DNA from: Berberis thunbergii
Lineage: Eukaryota > Streptophyta > Magnoliopsida > Ranunculales > Berberidaceae
DNA: 64,000 nucleotides
Assembly (NCBI GenBank): GCA_003290165.1
Contig: QNQO01000639.1
Span: 310,001 to 374,000 of the forward strand
Direction: 5' to 3'
The position numbers and the translations under genes are program-made. Of the stretch, positions 21,100-34,103 are shown one piece after another. How positions within the stretch are numbered: position 1 is the first letter of the stretch; each line of letters begins with the position of its first letter. The notes below the pieces were generated by a model. That model did no database searches. It was not told where the DNA came from and saw only the letters and a program-made list of their open reading frames with translations.

Positions 21100-22280
21100 C
21101 AACCCAATTGGCTGACTCCGTTACTAGAATATATAACATCATAGCCTTACCAACAGATAAGACCGAAACATGGAAACTTAAAAACAGAACAACAAGGTAT
21201 ACCCTCCTAAACGACAAGTTATACAAGAGATCAATAACAGGGCCACTGCTCCGATGCCTATCGCCCTCAAAAGCTAGACAAGTCAAGCTATCCACAGCGG
21301 CATATGCGGTAATCACCCAGGCAGGAGAACTCTTTCCCACAAGGCCCTGACTTTAGGGTACAAATGCCAAAGGTTCGCACCATACACCCACATGCCGGCC
21401 CAGTCACTAACTCCAATGACTAGTCCATGGCAGTTTGCGCAATGGGGAATGGAAATCGTCAGACCGCTCCTGGCATCAACTTGTAAAAAATGTATTCTTG
21501 TTGTCGTCGACTACTTCACCAAGTGGGTTGAGGCTGAGCCCCTATCCAAAATAGGGTAGGTCCAGATAAAAAATTCATATGGGCCACTATCATCTACAGA
21601 TTTGGCATCTCCAGAGTATTGGTTAGCGACAACGAAACCCAGTTCGAAGGTAGCAAGGTCAAAAAACTGTACAAAATCCTACGAGTGAGGCACCACTTCT
21701 CCTCGCTAGGACACCCCAGGCCAACGATCAGGCGAAAGTTACCAACCGAATGACTCTAGAAGCTATCAAAAAAAACTCTATGCAGCCAAAGGAAAATGGG
21801 TTCCAGAGCTAACAGGAATACTCTGGACATATTGAACAACCAAAAGAATCCCTACCAAAGAGACACCCTTCGCCCTAGCATACAGGTCAAAAGCTATAGT
21901 TTCGGTAGAACTTGAGGTGCTAACCTTTCGGAAGGAAAAGTTCAGACCGAACGAGAATGGCGAAGCCTTACGCGTGGGACTAGACCTCCTTGACCAAAAG
22001 CGGCCTCCACCAAGATAGCCGCCTGCCAACAACTGATGGCGCAATATTACAACAAGAAGGTCAAACCACGCAAATTCAAGGAGGAAACTAGGTACTACGG
22101 AAGACCCAGCAAAACATCAAAAAAGTTAGGGCAGGAAAGCTAAATCCGAATTGGAAAGGACCTTACAGAGTTGCTAAGGTTAACAGGTCGATAACATACT
22201 AGCTGAAAGACGCTGACGGCGACGAATTAAAACGACCATGGAATATAAAGCATCTCAAAAAGTATTATCAATCAGATATT
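21100..22280 (+). pseudogene. E4 integrase
   Basis: The block order is gypsy-like. TWKLKNRTTRYTLLNDKLYK leads the zinc-binding part. The core has QWGMEIVRPLL (the catalytic D of GMD-- appears as E), VVVDYFTKWVEAEPL, IIYRFGISRVLVSDN and HHFSSLGHP. Further on are TRLDLLDQKR-type and AQYYNKKVKPRKFK, ending in an LNPNWKGPYRV-type motif and LKHLKKYY. Frameshifts separate the segments. Confidence 0.75.
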
Positions 22281-22350
22281 TTGCTTTTACCGAAACTTCC
22301 ACTGTCATCCATTACAACCCTCGTTAACCCCGGTTACGGCTAGACTCGGA

Positions 22351-22976
22351 CATTTGCCCAAAGCCTAATCCGCTATGCGCGGGTCGTGACGACTGAGGAA
22401 GTGGAAATCTAGTCAGTGCTTGTCCGCTGATACCAATGACTCGCCAAGGGATCATTGCTCTCAATGCAGACGATGATTACCGAATTAGCCAGGTAAGCTT
22501 AGTCAGTTTGCGACTGATGACGATGACTTCTGGTGCCCAAAGTCTAATCTGCTCCGCGCAGATCACGACGACTGAGGAAGTGGGAGTCTAGTCAGCATTT
22601 GTCCGTTGATGATGACGACTCGCCAAGCGATCATTGCTCTCAATGCAAATGATGATTGCCAAATTAGCCAAGTAAGCTTAGTCAGTTCGCGACTGATGAC
22701 GACGGCTTCTGGTGCCCAAAGCCTAATCCGCTCTGGGCAGGTCACGACGACTAAGGAAATGGGAGTTTAGTCAGCGTTTGTTCGCTGATGACGACGACTC
22801 ACCAAGGGATCATTGCTCTCAATGCAGACGATGATCGCCAAATTAGCCAAGTAAGCTTAGTCAGTTCGCGACTGAAAACGATGGCTTCTGGTTTTCAAAG
22901 CGTAATCCGCTCCGCGCGGGACGCGACGGCTGAGGAAGTGGGAGTCTAATCAGCTCTTGTCCGCTGATGACGACGC
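22351..22976 (+). repeat. 179-bp tandem repeat, about 3.5 copies, after E4 pol
   Basis: The marker GACTGAGGAAG recurs at 22391, 22570, 22749 and 22928, exactly 179 bases apart. Each unit also holds GCCCAAAG-CTAATCCGCTC, GACTCGCCAAGGGATCATTG and AGCCAAGTAAGCTTAGTCAG. The array lies between the integrase end and the lost 3' LTR. Confidence 0.9.
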
Positions 22977-25900
22977 CTCAAAGTCTTGTGTTCCTCATGA
23001 AAATTTCATAAACAAGAAAATAATACTCAAGTCTTGTAGTTCCTCAACGAGACAAACATTGAATACTAATAAGTTTATCATGCTTAAAATAACATTTATT
23101 TTACCAACACTTACAAAGTGAAGGTTGAATATGGTATGTCCCATCTGCAAAAGTTGTTAGTTGACTTACCATCCTGCATGAAACGGTTAGAAACAAACGG
23201 ATAAATTTTATGAGTTATTAATTCTCATAAATGCAATTTATTTTCAAACAACGATACAAATCGTAGTCATAATAGAGTATTATTAAAATATCAACAAAAC
23301 GCATTTTCTACCTTTAGGAAGAAAAGTTTTCATTAAATGGTCGAATGAGCATTTAGTATCATCCCTAAAGGCAATCATGCACATCCACAAAAATTTCGCT
23401 TCTTTTTCCACAATCGCACTATCCTCCTTGTGCCAGACACACCTCACCCAAGTGTGCCTCCCTTGCCTTCGAAACCACTCGGAGTGTACATGTTCCAAGT
23501 GGGGTGCCACATCGAGGAACATGTCATCTCACTCGAAGTTCGATCCATGGCAAGCATTTCCTAAATACTACATGTACTACCGAACTCACATGGAACGGCG
23601 TATCCGATATGCAAGCAAGTCTGCATACCAAAATTATATCACACCTATACAAGCAAGTCTGTATACTAAAATAATTTCTTCTTTTTTTCACATTTTTTTT
23701 GGACTTGTAGAAAAGAACATAAAAAAAATCAACAAAAGCTGAAAACTCTTTTATTGTGACACTTTGTCAACCATAAATAAATCAACCACAATATTAACCC
23801 ATTCGTTTGGGAAAATTAGCATTTTTCATATATAAAATTTTCATAACACAACAGGGATCAAACCCAATTAATACGAGGATGCTTCTTAGCATGTTAATTT
23901 GCATAACAATCCAAACTACACAATCAGTACCAGTGCCAAAATCTTTAGTAGTCATTGCCTTCATTCATGTATATGTAAAGAAAAATAATTCGGACAATAT
24001 ACAAAGAATGTTGACAATCTGGACATGAGTAATAACACGTTCAACCCAAACTGCACAATTCATTCTACATGATGCCACAAGCTACAAGACAACAATACCA
24101 ATTCTGAACCAACACACAATCATTATATATTTCCTATACCAAAAGTATTGTATCCCCACATATTTAGTGTACTTAAAGAAAACAAACATCAAGTCTTTGA
24201 CGTTCTTCTACACACATCACCACTCCATGAAAATAAATCAAACAAAATAATTCATTCATAGAACAATCAAAGTCCTTAACTTCATTACCTATTCCACATC
24301 CAAGGAAGCGTTGAGGAAGATGATCGCTGCAATAATTCAAATAACACACTCCAAAGCACTCAACTATAGTTTCACTACTAACCCAAAACCTAGTCAAACC
24401 CTCTCCAAGCCTTTCGATTTTCTAATCAATTTAAACAACCCCCAACTCAATTGTAACTAGCCTAGTTTTAGTAGCCAAACAGTCAAGTAAATAACCTTCC
24501 AAACAATACCGAAATGAACAAGTTGTCCTAACTAAAAAGCTTGACAAGTCATCACTCAAATGTACATAATTCTCACATTAGAGCTCCAAATTGACTACCA
24601 TTAAGGGCTAAAGAAAGTAAACACAAAGAGGTTTATAACCATATATAGCATACCCCCTGATTATGTCTGTAACATTACAGATTTTACAAACAAAACAGGT
24701 CATATGTCAGCATTCATCCAGATTTACCTTTTGTCACTAAAACAAGTATATCTTTCTGCACAAAATTCAGATTGTTATATATAGCATGATACAGTACACT
24801 GTAAAGAACCCAATCAAAACCAACATAGAAAAAATGCACAGAATCTAGACTGATAGAATACACAAATAAATTTTAGCTCATAATTGAAAAATGTTTCCGA
24901 CCATGTTTTTTTTTTTTTTATCAAACAAGAAGACATTTTATTCTTACTGACAAGAAAATAAACTATCAAGATTTCTACAAATACAAATTTATTCCCCCCA
25001 AACATATAGTTGTAAATTGGCTCCAACACATCAACAAACCAAAATTTTATAAACATAAGGGTTCAGGGAGAGAAGATTCGCTTGTGAATGGATTCAACTG
25101 CAAAGATTGGCGAGACGCAAACCAAGAAGAGAATGATTAGACTTTGTTGTAAACCTCTATCTTTCGATTTGTTTGATGAAAGCCTCCCCATCTTTTTCAT
25201 GATTTATCTTTTCTCTACTTGTTTTGTTTTGTTTTGTTTAATTTTTTTTTTTTAATGATTAGAGAAGATTAGAGAAAAAGAATATCTTATCTCTCTTTTT
25301 GCTTTATCCCCTTTTTTTCTAGCTGCCACACACAAAATTAATAGACCCACTAACAAGTTAGGGTTTTTAAGAAAAATGGTAAAAATACAATAAGTTATTG
25401 GCTGCCAATTGTCATACCTTATTTGATAGAGGAGGTGATTAGGTAATTAATTCTACAATAAGCCAATAACTTACTAAATGAAACATCATTAGAGTTCAAA
25501 TCATAAACCATTCCAGAATAAATTTTCTGTTAACCCTCATTATTAAGAAAAAAACAACAAATCACGTAGACAAACAAGTAGCTTATGCATATGCCCATAA
25601 CTCCAGGAAGACAAACACACAAAGATAAATATAAAATTTAATAAGTATTAAAAAAAATACGGGGTGCTACAATATATACAATTCAAAAGAATCTCATCCT
25701 TAGATTTAGAAGGTAAGAGAGTCCTGTGAATTTTGAAAAAAAAATAAAATATATACAACTTGGCACATGAAATTAGGATTTAAAAAATACATTTTCAAAG
25801 GAAAAATAAATATTCAAATCTTATACTCATAGAAAATTTTCACATCGTACCAAGCCATACATCAAACATGCATAGACACGAGGCTACTACATGTGTATAC

Positions 25901-26640
25901 ATATATTATTTTAACAATAAACTAGAAATAATAAGTTGAAACTCCAAGTGGAAAAAATATATATATATATACACCTCATTAAAAAGTACGGGTATTATAG
26001 TGCCCTCATGAATTATCATGGAATAAAATTTCATTCAACGAAACACACCCTTAAGATGTTGTTGTAATCATTTCCATTATCAACATACTTACAATGGACA
26101 GTAATTCTTGGAGGCGTCTAAACCAACGCAATAAGAACATACCTCCCCAAAATGATGATACTTTTTGTTGTTTTCGTTGTAAGTATTATTATTATTATTT
26201 TTTTGAAAGGCAAACATGCCGTCGATGGGTATAGAACCCAAGATGTGGGGGTTAAACCACCACAGCCTTAACCGTCCAATCAGGCTACCATTGGCTTCGT
26301 TGTAAGTATTTGCATTGGCTATAAATCTTGATGCTGATAATATGCCTAAGGGAGTTGCTAAGTGTATCCTACTGTTTGGCTTGATGCCTCGAACTTTATA
26401 TTTAGATATAATGTTTTTAAAATGTTTGGCAATAATATGTAGAAAATCATCGAAAGTGATGCAAAAACATAAATGCTTATATGTTAATGGTCGTGATTTT
26501 TTTTAATTAGTATTGCATCACTTGTAAATTAATTTGGTGCTCATAAAGCCAGTCATATATTGTGTTTTGATGTTAATTAAGAGTTTACGTTTTTTATGTT
26601 ATGAGAATGATATTGAATTTGAGAGTATTTGATCCTTCTG
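22977..26640. other. Long AT-rich stretch without a recognised gene
   Basis: 22990-23140 resembles a retrotransposon 3' tail. 23283-23522 (minus) has an unrecognised frame (MFLDVAPHLEHVHSEWFRRQ). A 14-base inverted repeat, ATAAGTTATTGGCT / AGCCAATAACTTAC, at 25391 and 25461 forms a small fold-back. 25060-25260 looks like a leader but has no exon I can support. The rest is poly-A/T-rich. Confidence 0.5.
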
Positions 26641-26645
26641 GCTCA

Positions 26646-26647
<2 letters not shown>

Positions 26648-26689
<42 letters not shown>
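26648..26689. repeat. (ATT)n microsatellite, left of E3
   Basis: About 14 ATT units end exactly at the first base of the E3 5' LTR. The same repeat resumes at 34903 after the 3' LTR. Confidence 0.95.
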
Positions 26690-26690
<1 letters not shown>

Positions 26691-27255
26691 GATGATACAT
26701 CAAAATGGACTGATCATCATGGTTGTACACGTGGCATAGAGACTCATCACGAGGATACAACAAAAAACCTGTTGGGCCAGCTCATGAAGCCCAATGGGAA
26801 TAAAGCCAATCACATAGATCCAGACGGGGCCCGCCAATTAGGAAAACAAATAGGACCTAAATCCAGACCCAAACAGATTAGAACACGGATTCAGGCCCAA
26901 CACGAGTTCCCTCATAAAGAAGAGGAACGGTTCACTGGAAAGAGCCGTGGAGGGAGTTACGCCTCCTCGAGTGCATCTCCATAAAGAAGAAAAATTGTTA
27001 CAAAAAAAATCTTCCGTTGCGCCTCACATGTTTAAGTCATGCATAGAGTTAACCATGACCATTATAAAAGGTAAATGGAATATTCGACAAAGGTATGTAA
27101 CTTTAACTGAGTTTTGTCCAGATTTACATCATTTTTCGAACAGAGTTACTGACTTAAGCATCAGAGTGCCTTCGACCACCAAAAAGGTGATCTTTGGTAG
27201 TCTAACAATTGTTTTGTAGGTCAAACTCACAAGAGGACGATTTTTGGACACATCA
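26690..27255 (+). repeat. 5' LTR of E3 (566 bp)
   Basis: TGATGATACATC...GGACACATCA. TATA box CATTATAAAAGG at about 27059-27070. Conserved block CTTAAGCATCAGAGTGCC with hairpin GACCACC-AAAAA-GGTGATC (one mismatch) at about 27155-27193. Confidence 0.9.
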
Positions 27256-27389
27256 GTTTGGCGTCGTCTGTGGGAAACGACAAGTTTCCTCTTCTAAAAA
27301 CAAAAGACACAGTGACAAGGCTCACCACAACCTAACAAAAGATCGACAAGCCAACGGGTAAAATAAATGCAGTCTGTAGATCATGACAA

Positions 27390-30110
27390 CACCCCATCTG
27401 ATGCATCATTAACGGCTAGAGGATAGGATATAGTCCGGATCACCGAACCAATGCATCCGAGAATGCAAATCCACAACACATAGAAGTCTAGACAACCCAA
27501 GTATCCGACGACAATGCCACGAACCCTTGGGTGGATTTGCTTACAATCCAGATGGAATACGTAACAAAGATGTTGGAGAAGATTACACAGGAGCACACTC
27601 AGCTAGCTATTCCTGTTCAGGCACAGCCACAACAAAACTCAGCCAATCAAGTTCAAGGGAGCGATGAAGTCTCAGCAGAACCTTAACAAGGAAACTTCGA
27701 CAGCAGTGAGCTTCCACGAGGCAAGAACCCATTGTATGAAGGGACGTTCACCGAAATGTCACTCATAATAGGGGTCACGAATCCTGACATACTATACAAG
27801 TTGGCAAAACCACCATTCTTCGACGCCCTCATTAAAACGGCTATGCCAAAAAAGTTCATTCCATCAAAATTCGAGGTATATGATGGTTTTCTGACCCATC
27901 TGATCATTTGAGGCACTTCCACCACATGATGGCCCTGAAGGAGACCTTGGAGTCAATCTTATGCAAGACATTCCCAATTAGCCTCACGTCTACAATAATG
28001 AACTGGTTCAATAGCCTACCACCAAGGTCAATAGATTACTTTCAAGCCCTGACCATCACTTTTATCACCAGATTCATCGACAGTCAGTAGATGATGAAAG
28101 GGCCACACTACCTCTTGTTCATTAGATAGAAGCCTGGCGAAACAATAAGAGAATATGTCACTCGCTTTACCAATGAATTGACGATGATTGACGAATGTAG
28201 CAATGACACGATGTTGCGGGTTTAACTGGCCTAAACAAACAGGCTAATTTGACCCACTTGTAATAACCGCAAGTGCATGATGTTTAACTGGTAGACAATG
28301 ACAAGTACGGGTCGATCCCATGCGGAAGATGGATTAAATTGAATTTAATATTTTACTTAAACTAATTTGGAGAAAATGGGGGTTACAGTGTTTAAAAATC
28401 CGAGTTAAACAAAAGTAATAAAAATAACAATAAATAAAATAAAAGAGTTGGAGGGAAACCACAATTTGCAAAATATTTTTCAAGCTCCTAAAATTATATT
28501 CAATTTTTCTTATTATTCCAATTTCAAATAAATGATTCTAGCAATGTATAAACTCCTAACATTAATTGTCTTGTTAGGGCACAATTAATCACAAGTTTAA
28601 TTATTCAATTAAAACATGCTTGATTTATAACATAATATTTTTCTAACAACCTAAGATGCATGACATATTAGGTGAAAGTAAAATATTATAAATTGCGAAT
28701 CAATTAATATTAATTGTGGAATAATAAAGTAAAATGAAATTAATTCTAGAGTTTGAGACTTAATTCACTGTGGTGTTATAGAGGATTGAGCAGGGTGCAA
28801 ACAGGAACAGGTCCAGTATGGCTCAGCAGATCCTAGTGGATGCAAATAGTTCTGATCTTTCTCAGCCGAGGTGCTCTCAACAAGGTCCATTGGGTGCCAG
28901 TAGCGTCAACTTGATTTAAGTCTCTGTGGTGGTACTGAGTTATAAGGTGGGGTGCAATTAGTACCCCAACCTTTCTTCCTCAATTCGAACAGAGAGAGAA
29001 AGGCGGGAAGACGTTGTGGGCGATCTGCTCCTATTTGGTGGTGAGCAAGGACTGCGACAAGAGCTGATGTGGTCTTTCGGTGAAAGATGTCGGTGGTAGT
29101 TGATGGGCGCTGTGATGAAGAAAATAAATGAGAGATGAGAACCGAGTGATGAGTGGTGAGTGGTGGTGATTTTGCTTGGTTGGGATGGTAATGAGGATCA
29201 CAAATTGTGAAGAAGAGGTTTTGGTATTCTGTATTTTTTCTTTCCCTTTTCTTCTTCCCCTTTCTTATTCATTTCTATTGTATTTATAGAGAATTAAGAA
29301 AATGAACTTGGACAAGTTAAGGGGAGGGCTCAATGAGTGATTTAAGGCTTAAATCAAACGATAATCTTGGATAATTAATAGAATATGTTTTGGGTTTGAT
29401 TGGGTTTGGGTTTACAGATTTGGTTTTGGGTTTGGTTTTGAGTTTAGGTTATAGGCTGAGGCTATTCTCACCTCCACTTCCTCTGAAGTCACCGTCTGTG
29501 ATTTATTAATTGCATTTTTCTTTGATTTCTTCATTATTGCTCCGAATTCTACAAAAACATAATTTTTTTCAAATAAAATAAAACAAGGATTAACAAAAAT
29601 ATAATAAGAGGTAAAAAAATATTATAATTATGTGATTATCACACGACCGTTGCAACCTTCGTGGTTGGATTAAAGAGATGCCCCTTCCTTGACACTCTTA
29701 ACCTGGAACTTCCAAATGAGCATGGCAATCCTTTTAAAAATAGCACAAAAGCATATCTTTTAGAGGAAATGAAGGCAGGCAGGAGGAAAAATAATCAAGA
29801 AAGAGAAATTTTTCAAGAAAACGGGAAAGAAATGAAGAAACAAGGAAGGATAACGGACAACAAGAAGGTAGCAACTCGTAAAAAAAACATCGAAGTGGTG
29901 GACAGAGCAATTCACGACAATAAGAATCAGGAGGTCACAATTAACACGAACTCAACACGAACGGGTAACTAGTGTAATGAAGTCCACGTACAAGCCATAC
30001 ACAACCTTGAAGACAAGTTGAGCAAATGTACTGAAACACATAGCGAAGCGAAACAACGTCAACTGACCGCTTCGGATGAGAGAGGATCTGAAAGGGAGAG
30101 ACAAAAGTAA
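27390..30110 (+). pseudogene. E3 gag, interrupted
   Basis: 27830-28100 encodes KFEVYDGFLTHLI-type sequence, HFHHMMALKETLESILCKTF, MNWFNSLPPRSIDYFQAL and FITRFIDSQ, followed by GETIREYVTRFTNEL. Gag is then cut at 28216 and resumes at 29647 with VATFVVGLKRCPFLDTLNLE, and a lysine-rich segment (MKAGRRKNNQERE) to about 29990. Several stops are present. Gag would form the particle for packaging the element RNA. Confidence 0.75.
28217..29646. mobile_element. Insertion of about 1.43 kb in E3 gag, type unknown
   Basis: Gag coding matches up to GATGTTGC (28216) and resumes with GTTGCAACCTTCGTGG (29648 region), so GTTGC is duplicated. The insert has no coding frame. It includes the phrase ACAAGTACGGGTCGATCCCA (28301-28320), common in plant repeats, an AT-rich leader and a GT-rich tract. 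Its ends are not clear inverted or LTR termini, so I cannot assign a class. Confidence 0.6.
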
Positions 30111-30770
30111 ATATTGTTCGTTCCATAGGGATCAATGGGCATGGTACCGAAGAGTGTTACAACTTAAAAGACGAAATCGAGCACTGGACTAAAAAATGAC
30201 TACTCAACGACTTCATCGGAATGCCAGATAAACAAATAGCATGGAAGGAGAAAACAGACAATACTGCAGGATCAAAAGAACAATCCAGAAAGTTGATATG
30301 TGTTATGCACTACATAGCTAAGGGAAGCAGAACACGCAAAATAATTGTGCGAACACCTTACTCGAACCGATCTATATCAAAAAAAGAGTACTGACGAGAC
30401 ACTTCACGAATGCACAAAACATGGAGAAGTTTGCATCAGCTAATTCATACAAGTCAAAGGGCCCCATCAGCAGTTGCTAGCTCAACCCGAATCACTAACA
30501 AGATACGAGGACGAATCAAAGAAAACAAAGCGACAAAAACACTAGCCCCCAATACAAGGGTCGACAACAAGCAAACGAAGACGAAACAAATCATACTCCG
30601 AACCAACACAAACACCATGACGACCAAGGTTGGTGACAAAATCAAAGAAATATCAATAAAGATTATGAATTCAAAAACTCCAAATTTTTGCGCAGACAAA
30701 TTAGATATGTCAATAAATTAGTCGTACAAAGCAATCAAATACATACAACTTCTGGTCTGATCAACCAAGA
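30000..30770 (+). other. E3 gag-distal region, no clear protein
   Basis: Basic, asparagine- and threonine-rich frames (for example TRITNKIRGRIKENKATKTL at about 30490-30550) may be the worn C-terminal basic part of gag. No zinc knuckle was found. Confidence 0.35.
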
Positions 30771-31310
30771 AGTAAAGGTTGGACACCCGAGTCACCTAAA
30801 CACAAACACTTCGAGTTGACTGAGATGTTGGACTAACGAAGTAAAGGTTGGACACCCGAGTCACCTAAACACAAACACTTTGAGTCGACTGAGATGTTGG
30901 ACTAATGAAGTAAAGGTTGGACACCCGAGTCACTTAATCACATACACTTCGATTCGACCAAGATGTCGGACTAACGAAGTGAAGATTGGACACCCGAGTC
31001 ACCTTAAACACAAAAACTTTGAATTGATCGAGATGTCGAACTAACGAAGTGAAGGTTGGACACCCGAGTCGACTAAACACAACTTTTTTGAATCGACCGA
31101 GATGTCGAATTAATGGTTGCACACCTATATCGACTAAAACACAAACACTTTGAATCGACTGAGATATCGAACTAACGAAGTGAAGGTTGGACACCCGAGC
31201 CGACTAAACACAAAAACTTCGAATCCACCGAGATGTAAAACTAAAGGATGGACATTCCAATAGACAACACGCAAGAACCTTGAGTCTACCAAGATGTCGA
31301 ATTACCAAAG
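30771..31310. repeat. 69-bp tandem repeat in E3, about eight copies
   Basis: AGTAAAGGTTGGACACCCGA starts at 30771, 30840 and 30909, with variants at 30978, 31048 and 31179. The spacing is 69-70, and two more decayed units lie at about 31110 and 31240. Each unit includes CGAGTCACCTAAACACAAAC and GAGATGTTGGACTAACGAAG. The minus frame 31194-30934 is periodic because 69 is a multiple of three. Confidence 0.9.
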
Positions 31311-31702
31311 TAAATGCCCAACAAATAGGTTAACAAAAGGACTCTGAACTGACAGACACAAAGTCAGAGCTAAGGGAACAAGTAAATGCGGTTTGAAAAG
31401 GTACAGGCGAAAGCAACCCTTTACAGCAAATTAGGAAGAACAACAACGACCCACCATTAGACAAAAAACAAGCCTATGAACGAAAGCAATTATAAGATAA
31501 TTTGAGTCAAAAGCCATGATAGTTACAACATAACCAAAAAGAATAAGAAAAACGACTAAAATCAATTTTTATTGATAACACTACTCTGTTACATCCGGAG
31601 AAGGTAATAAAAAAGTGGGAGACGAAACAAAAGCAATGGCAGAATCAGTACTAGTTGGAACAGGAGAAGAAATCATTTAAGGAAAAGAAAGCGTTAAAGG
31701 CT

Positions 31703-34022
31703 TCAGAGTACTAGATGATAGAAAAGGCAATGATTCATCTGCTGCTGAAGCAAATTCCTAGACATCATTATCCTTAAAAGCTTCACTGACCAAGTGACGA
31801 TACGTAGAAAAGTCTTCGCCGAGACCATCAATATAATCAAGAAGCTCAACCCACCCGTCAACAACTCACTTCCAATCTTTGGCTTTGACCACACGAAACC
31901 TGTCCTTAGCAGCAGCGAGTTCATTTTTTGCCACGGTGAGCTGCCCTTCAGTAGTAGAGAGCATACCAGAAGCATTTGCCTTGACATCATTAAGCGTAAC
32001 AGCTATCTGTTCCACCCGCCTCTCAACGGCGTCACACGTAACGGATTGCTCCAATTCAGAACGAGAAGCTTTATCGAAAGTCATTTTTTCAGTGAATAAC
32101 TATTTTTCTACGTCGTGAAGATGAGCGCAAACATCATCTAGCTTAGCTTTCAAGGAATAAACCTGAACAGACTTATCCCGCATATTCTTCGCCTCCGTCA
32201 AAGATTCTCGAATAGCCACTGCAGCTTTCTTCAAGCTCACGCATTGCATTTTCAACACATCAAACTGAAAAAAAAACATGAGAAAATACCAGCAATAACG
32301 CTGGCAACCTTCTCTCCAAAAGAACTACTTGATCACGACCAGCTCGATAAACGGAGCCCATTACCCCCACGTAAGCGAAATGATTCAGCCTATCCATTAT
32401 CCGCTCAAGACCATGGTCGATATGATCAAACGGGTCAAGCACGGGCATCAAAGGCCTCTCCACCAACCGCCTATACCATTCATTTATCAATCTACGTGCA
32501 CCATCCTACACGTCGAGCTGAGTAAACTAACAAATATCGCCCTCATACTTGATATAGATGTCCGTCGGCCCAAGCTCAATCCAACTAATCCATGGATGGA
32601 AGATGTGAGGATCCGAAAGCACCGAAGAACCACCTCTGACAGCAAGGAGAACAGATGGATTAATAGTAACAACAAAAAACCACGTTTACCCTCCCATCGA
32701 TAAGCATCCACGGCAAGGGAAGGACTGATGGTAGCAGCAGGAGTAGGAGAATCCTATCGAACATGAGAAGAAAGTAGGAACCCGACTGCTTCGCTGACAT
32801 CAATAGAATGAGAGGGGGAATGATCTCTGAAATGTTGACCACCAACAATGTCTGTAGACCGTTCCACTATCAGCTGGAGCATTTTCTCATTAATGACTCG
32901 AGGGTCGTCATTAAACAACTCAACAATATCCAAAACACCATAAGCAGAAATAAGCTTCATTTCGTCGTCATCCAGTGGACGAATAGTGTTCTTCTAGCTC
33001 ATTTTCATGCGAGCCTTAGCTCCTCAGCATCCTCAAGAGATTCACGATCTCCTTTTGCAGCATCGTGGGAAGGGCTTGGGCAATAAGCAATATCCCAAAC
33101 AGTCCGAGGAGTCAAAAACTGAGCAGAACTACTATTTGAAAGTCGTTTCTTCCTTGAAACTTGACCAGGATCTACCGGAAATTGCCTTGATGGACTCTTA
33201 GACCTTGCAAGTTTTCTTTTTCATGAAGCAATAGCAAAAGCAATAACAGGAGCATTGAGATCTATAACATCTTGGACAGAAATCGCTTCCCAATTAATGC
33301 TAGCATCACTAACGCCAGCACGAGCAACATAGGCCTTAGCAAAAGACTCGGTAAATAAAACTCTTTCCACTTCACTCATAGTGTATAAACCACTATGTTC
33401 CAAGATGCCCTCAGAAAGAAATGCCTCCACAGAAAAATGGTGAAGCTTAGATAATCGTTCATTGATTTTCTGCTTCTCTACGGATAAGAGAATATTTTTC
33501 GCCTATTGGGGACTCAGAATGATCGAAAAATCAAACGACCTCACCATCGGAAGTAGCCAGAATTGATGGAAGCATAGAACCAAGACTGCGACCAATTACG
33601 AATGTCATCACTGAATTTCTCGAAACAATCAAGAGAACAAAGGAAGCAGATCTCCCTGTACACCAAACAAAGTGGCCCTCGCGTAAGAAAAGACCATCAA
33701 TTTCCAACCATTAGGACACATTTGGGCAGGAGGAATGCCTAGGAAATTCAGATACTGCCAGAACAGCTCTGAAATCAAGAAATCGAAAGCCAGAAGAAAA
33801 CATGCATGAATATAGTGCGATGTATCCAGCCTTCGGGTTACAAGAGCTGTTGCCCTGTCTGGGCAGAACAATCTTGAGGTCAGGCGAAAGATTATAATTA
33901 GAACAAAGAGTCTCCAAAATCAACTGTGAAGCTCTATTAGGAGAGTACTGAGCCTCACAAAGAATTTGCAGCTTACCACTTAACTTGTCACCAACAAACA
34001 TCGTTGAAGAGCAAAGGAGCAA
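31703..34022 (-). pseudogene. Antisense Transposase_28-like gene with coiled-coil tail (E3)
   Basis: From ATG 34022 the frame reads SGKLQILCEAQYSPNRASQ, SPDLKIVLPRQGNSSCNPKA and GYIALYSCMFSSGFRFLDF. A shift then leads to FLISELFWQYLNFLGIPPAQ and CPNGWKLMVFSYA, followed by FEKFSDDIRNWSQSWFY. These are the core patterns of the plant 'putative gypsy type transposon' family (Pfam PF04195). Later blocks include LSEGILEHSGLYTMSEVERV (33420-33350) and EWYRRLVERPLMPVLDPFDH (32485-32425). A heptad-rich segment rich in A, E, K and L (32084-31866) looks like a coiled coil. About four frame breaks make it non-functional now. A TATA box lies 85 bp upstream. Function is unknown. Confidence 0.7.
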
Positions 34023-34103
34023 TGAAAATTAAGAAAATGAAAGAACAAACAAACCCTAAATTCAAAGATAGCATGAAGAGGGAAACGTATTCGTCACATT
34101 TCT

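Larger units (their letters stand above)
17288..23000 (+). mobile_element. Decayed autonomous Ty3/gypsy (Tat-like) element E4
   Basis: A 5' LTR (17288 to about 17874) is followed by gag remnants, protease, reverse transcriptase, RNase H and integrase in gypsy order, then a 179-bp tandem repeat. No 3' LTR is visible, so the right end (about 23000, perhaps to 23140) is approximate. Stops and shifts occur in every domain. The Tat-like assignment rests on the protease IDTGSSMNVLF style, the TKWVEAEPL integrase and the tandem repeats after pol. It is the only pol-bearing gypsy element in the window. Confidence 0.8.

Noticed and set aside
22351..22976. Considered a CRISPR-like array
   Set aside because: The units are contiguous and 179 bp long without spacers, in a plant retrotransposon; no cas genes.
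26217..26300. Motif 'CGTCGATGGG...AACCACCACAGCCTTAACC' as a gene or tRNA-like element
   Set aside because: No frame or structure; it resembles a common plant repeat phrase only.
30934..31194. Periodic 86-aa frame
   Set aside because: By-product of the 69-bp tandem repeat; no independent support as a gene.
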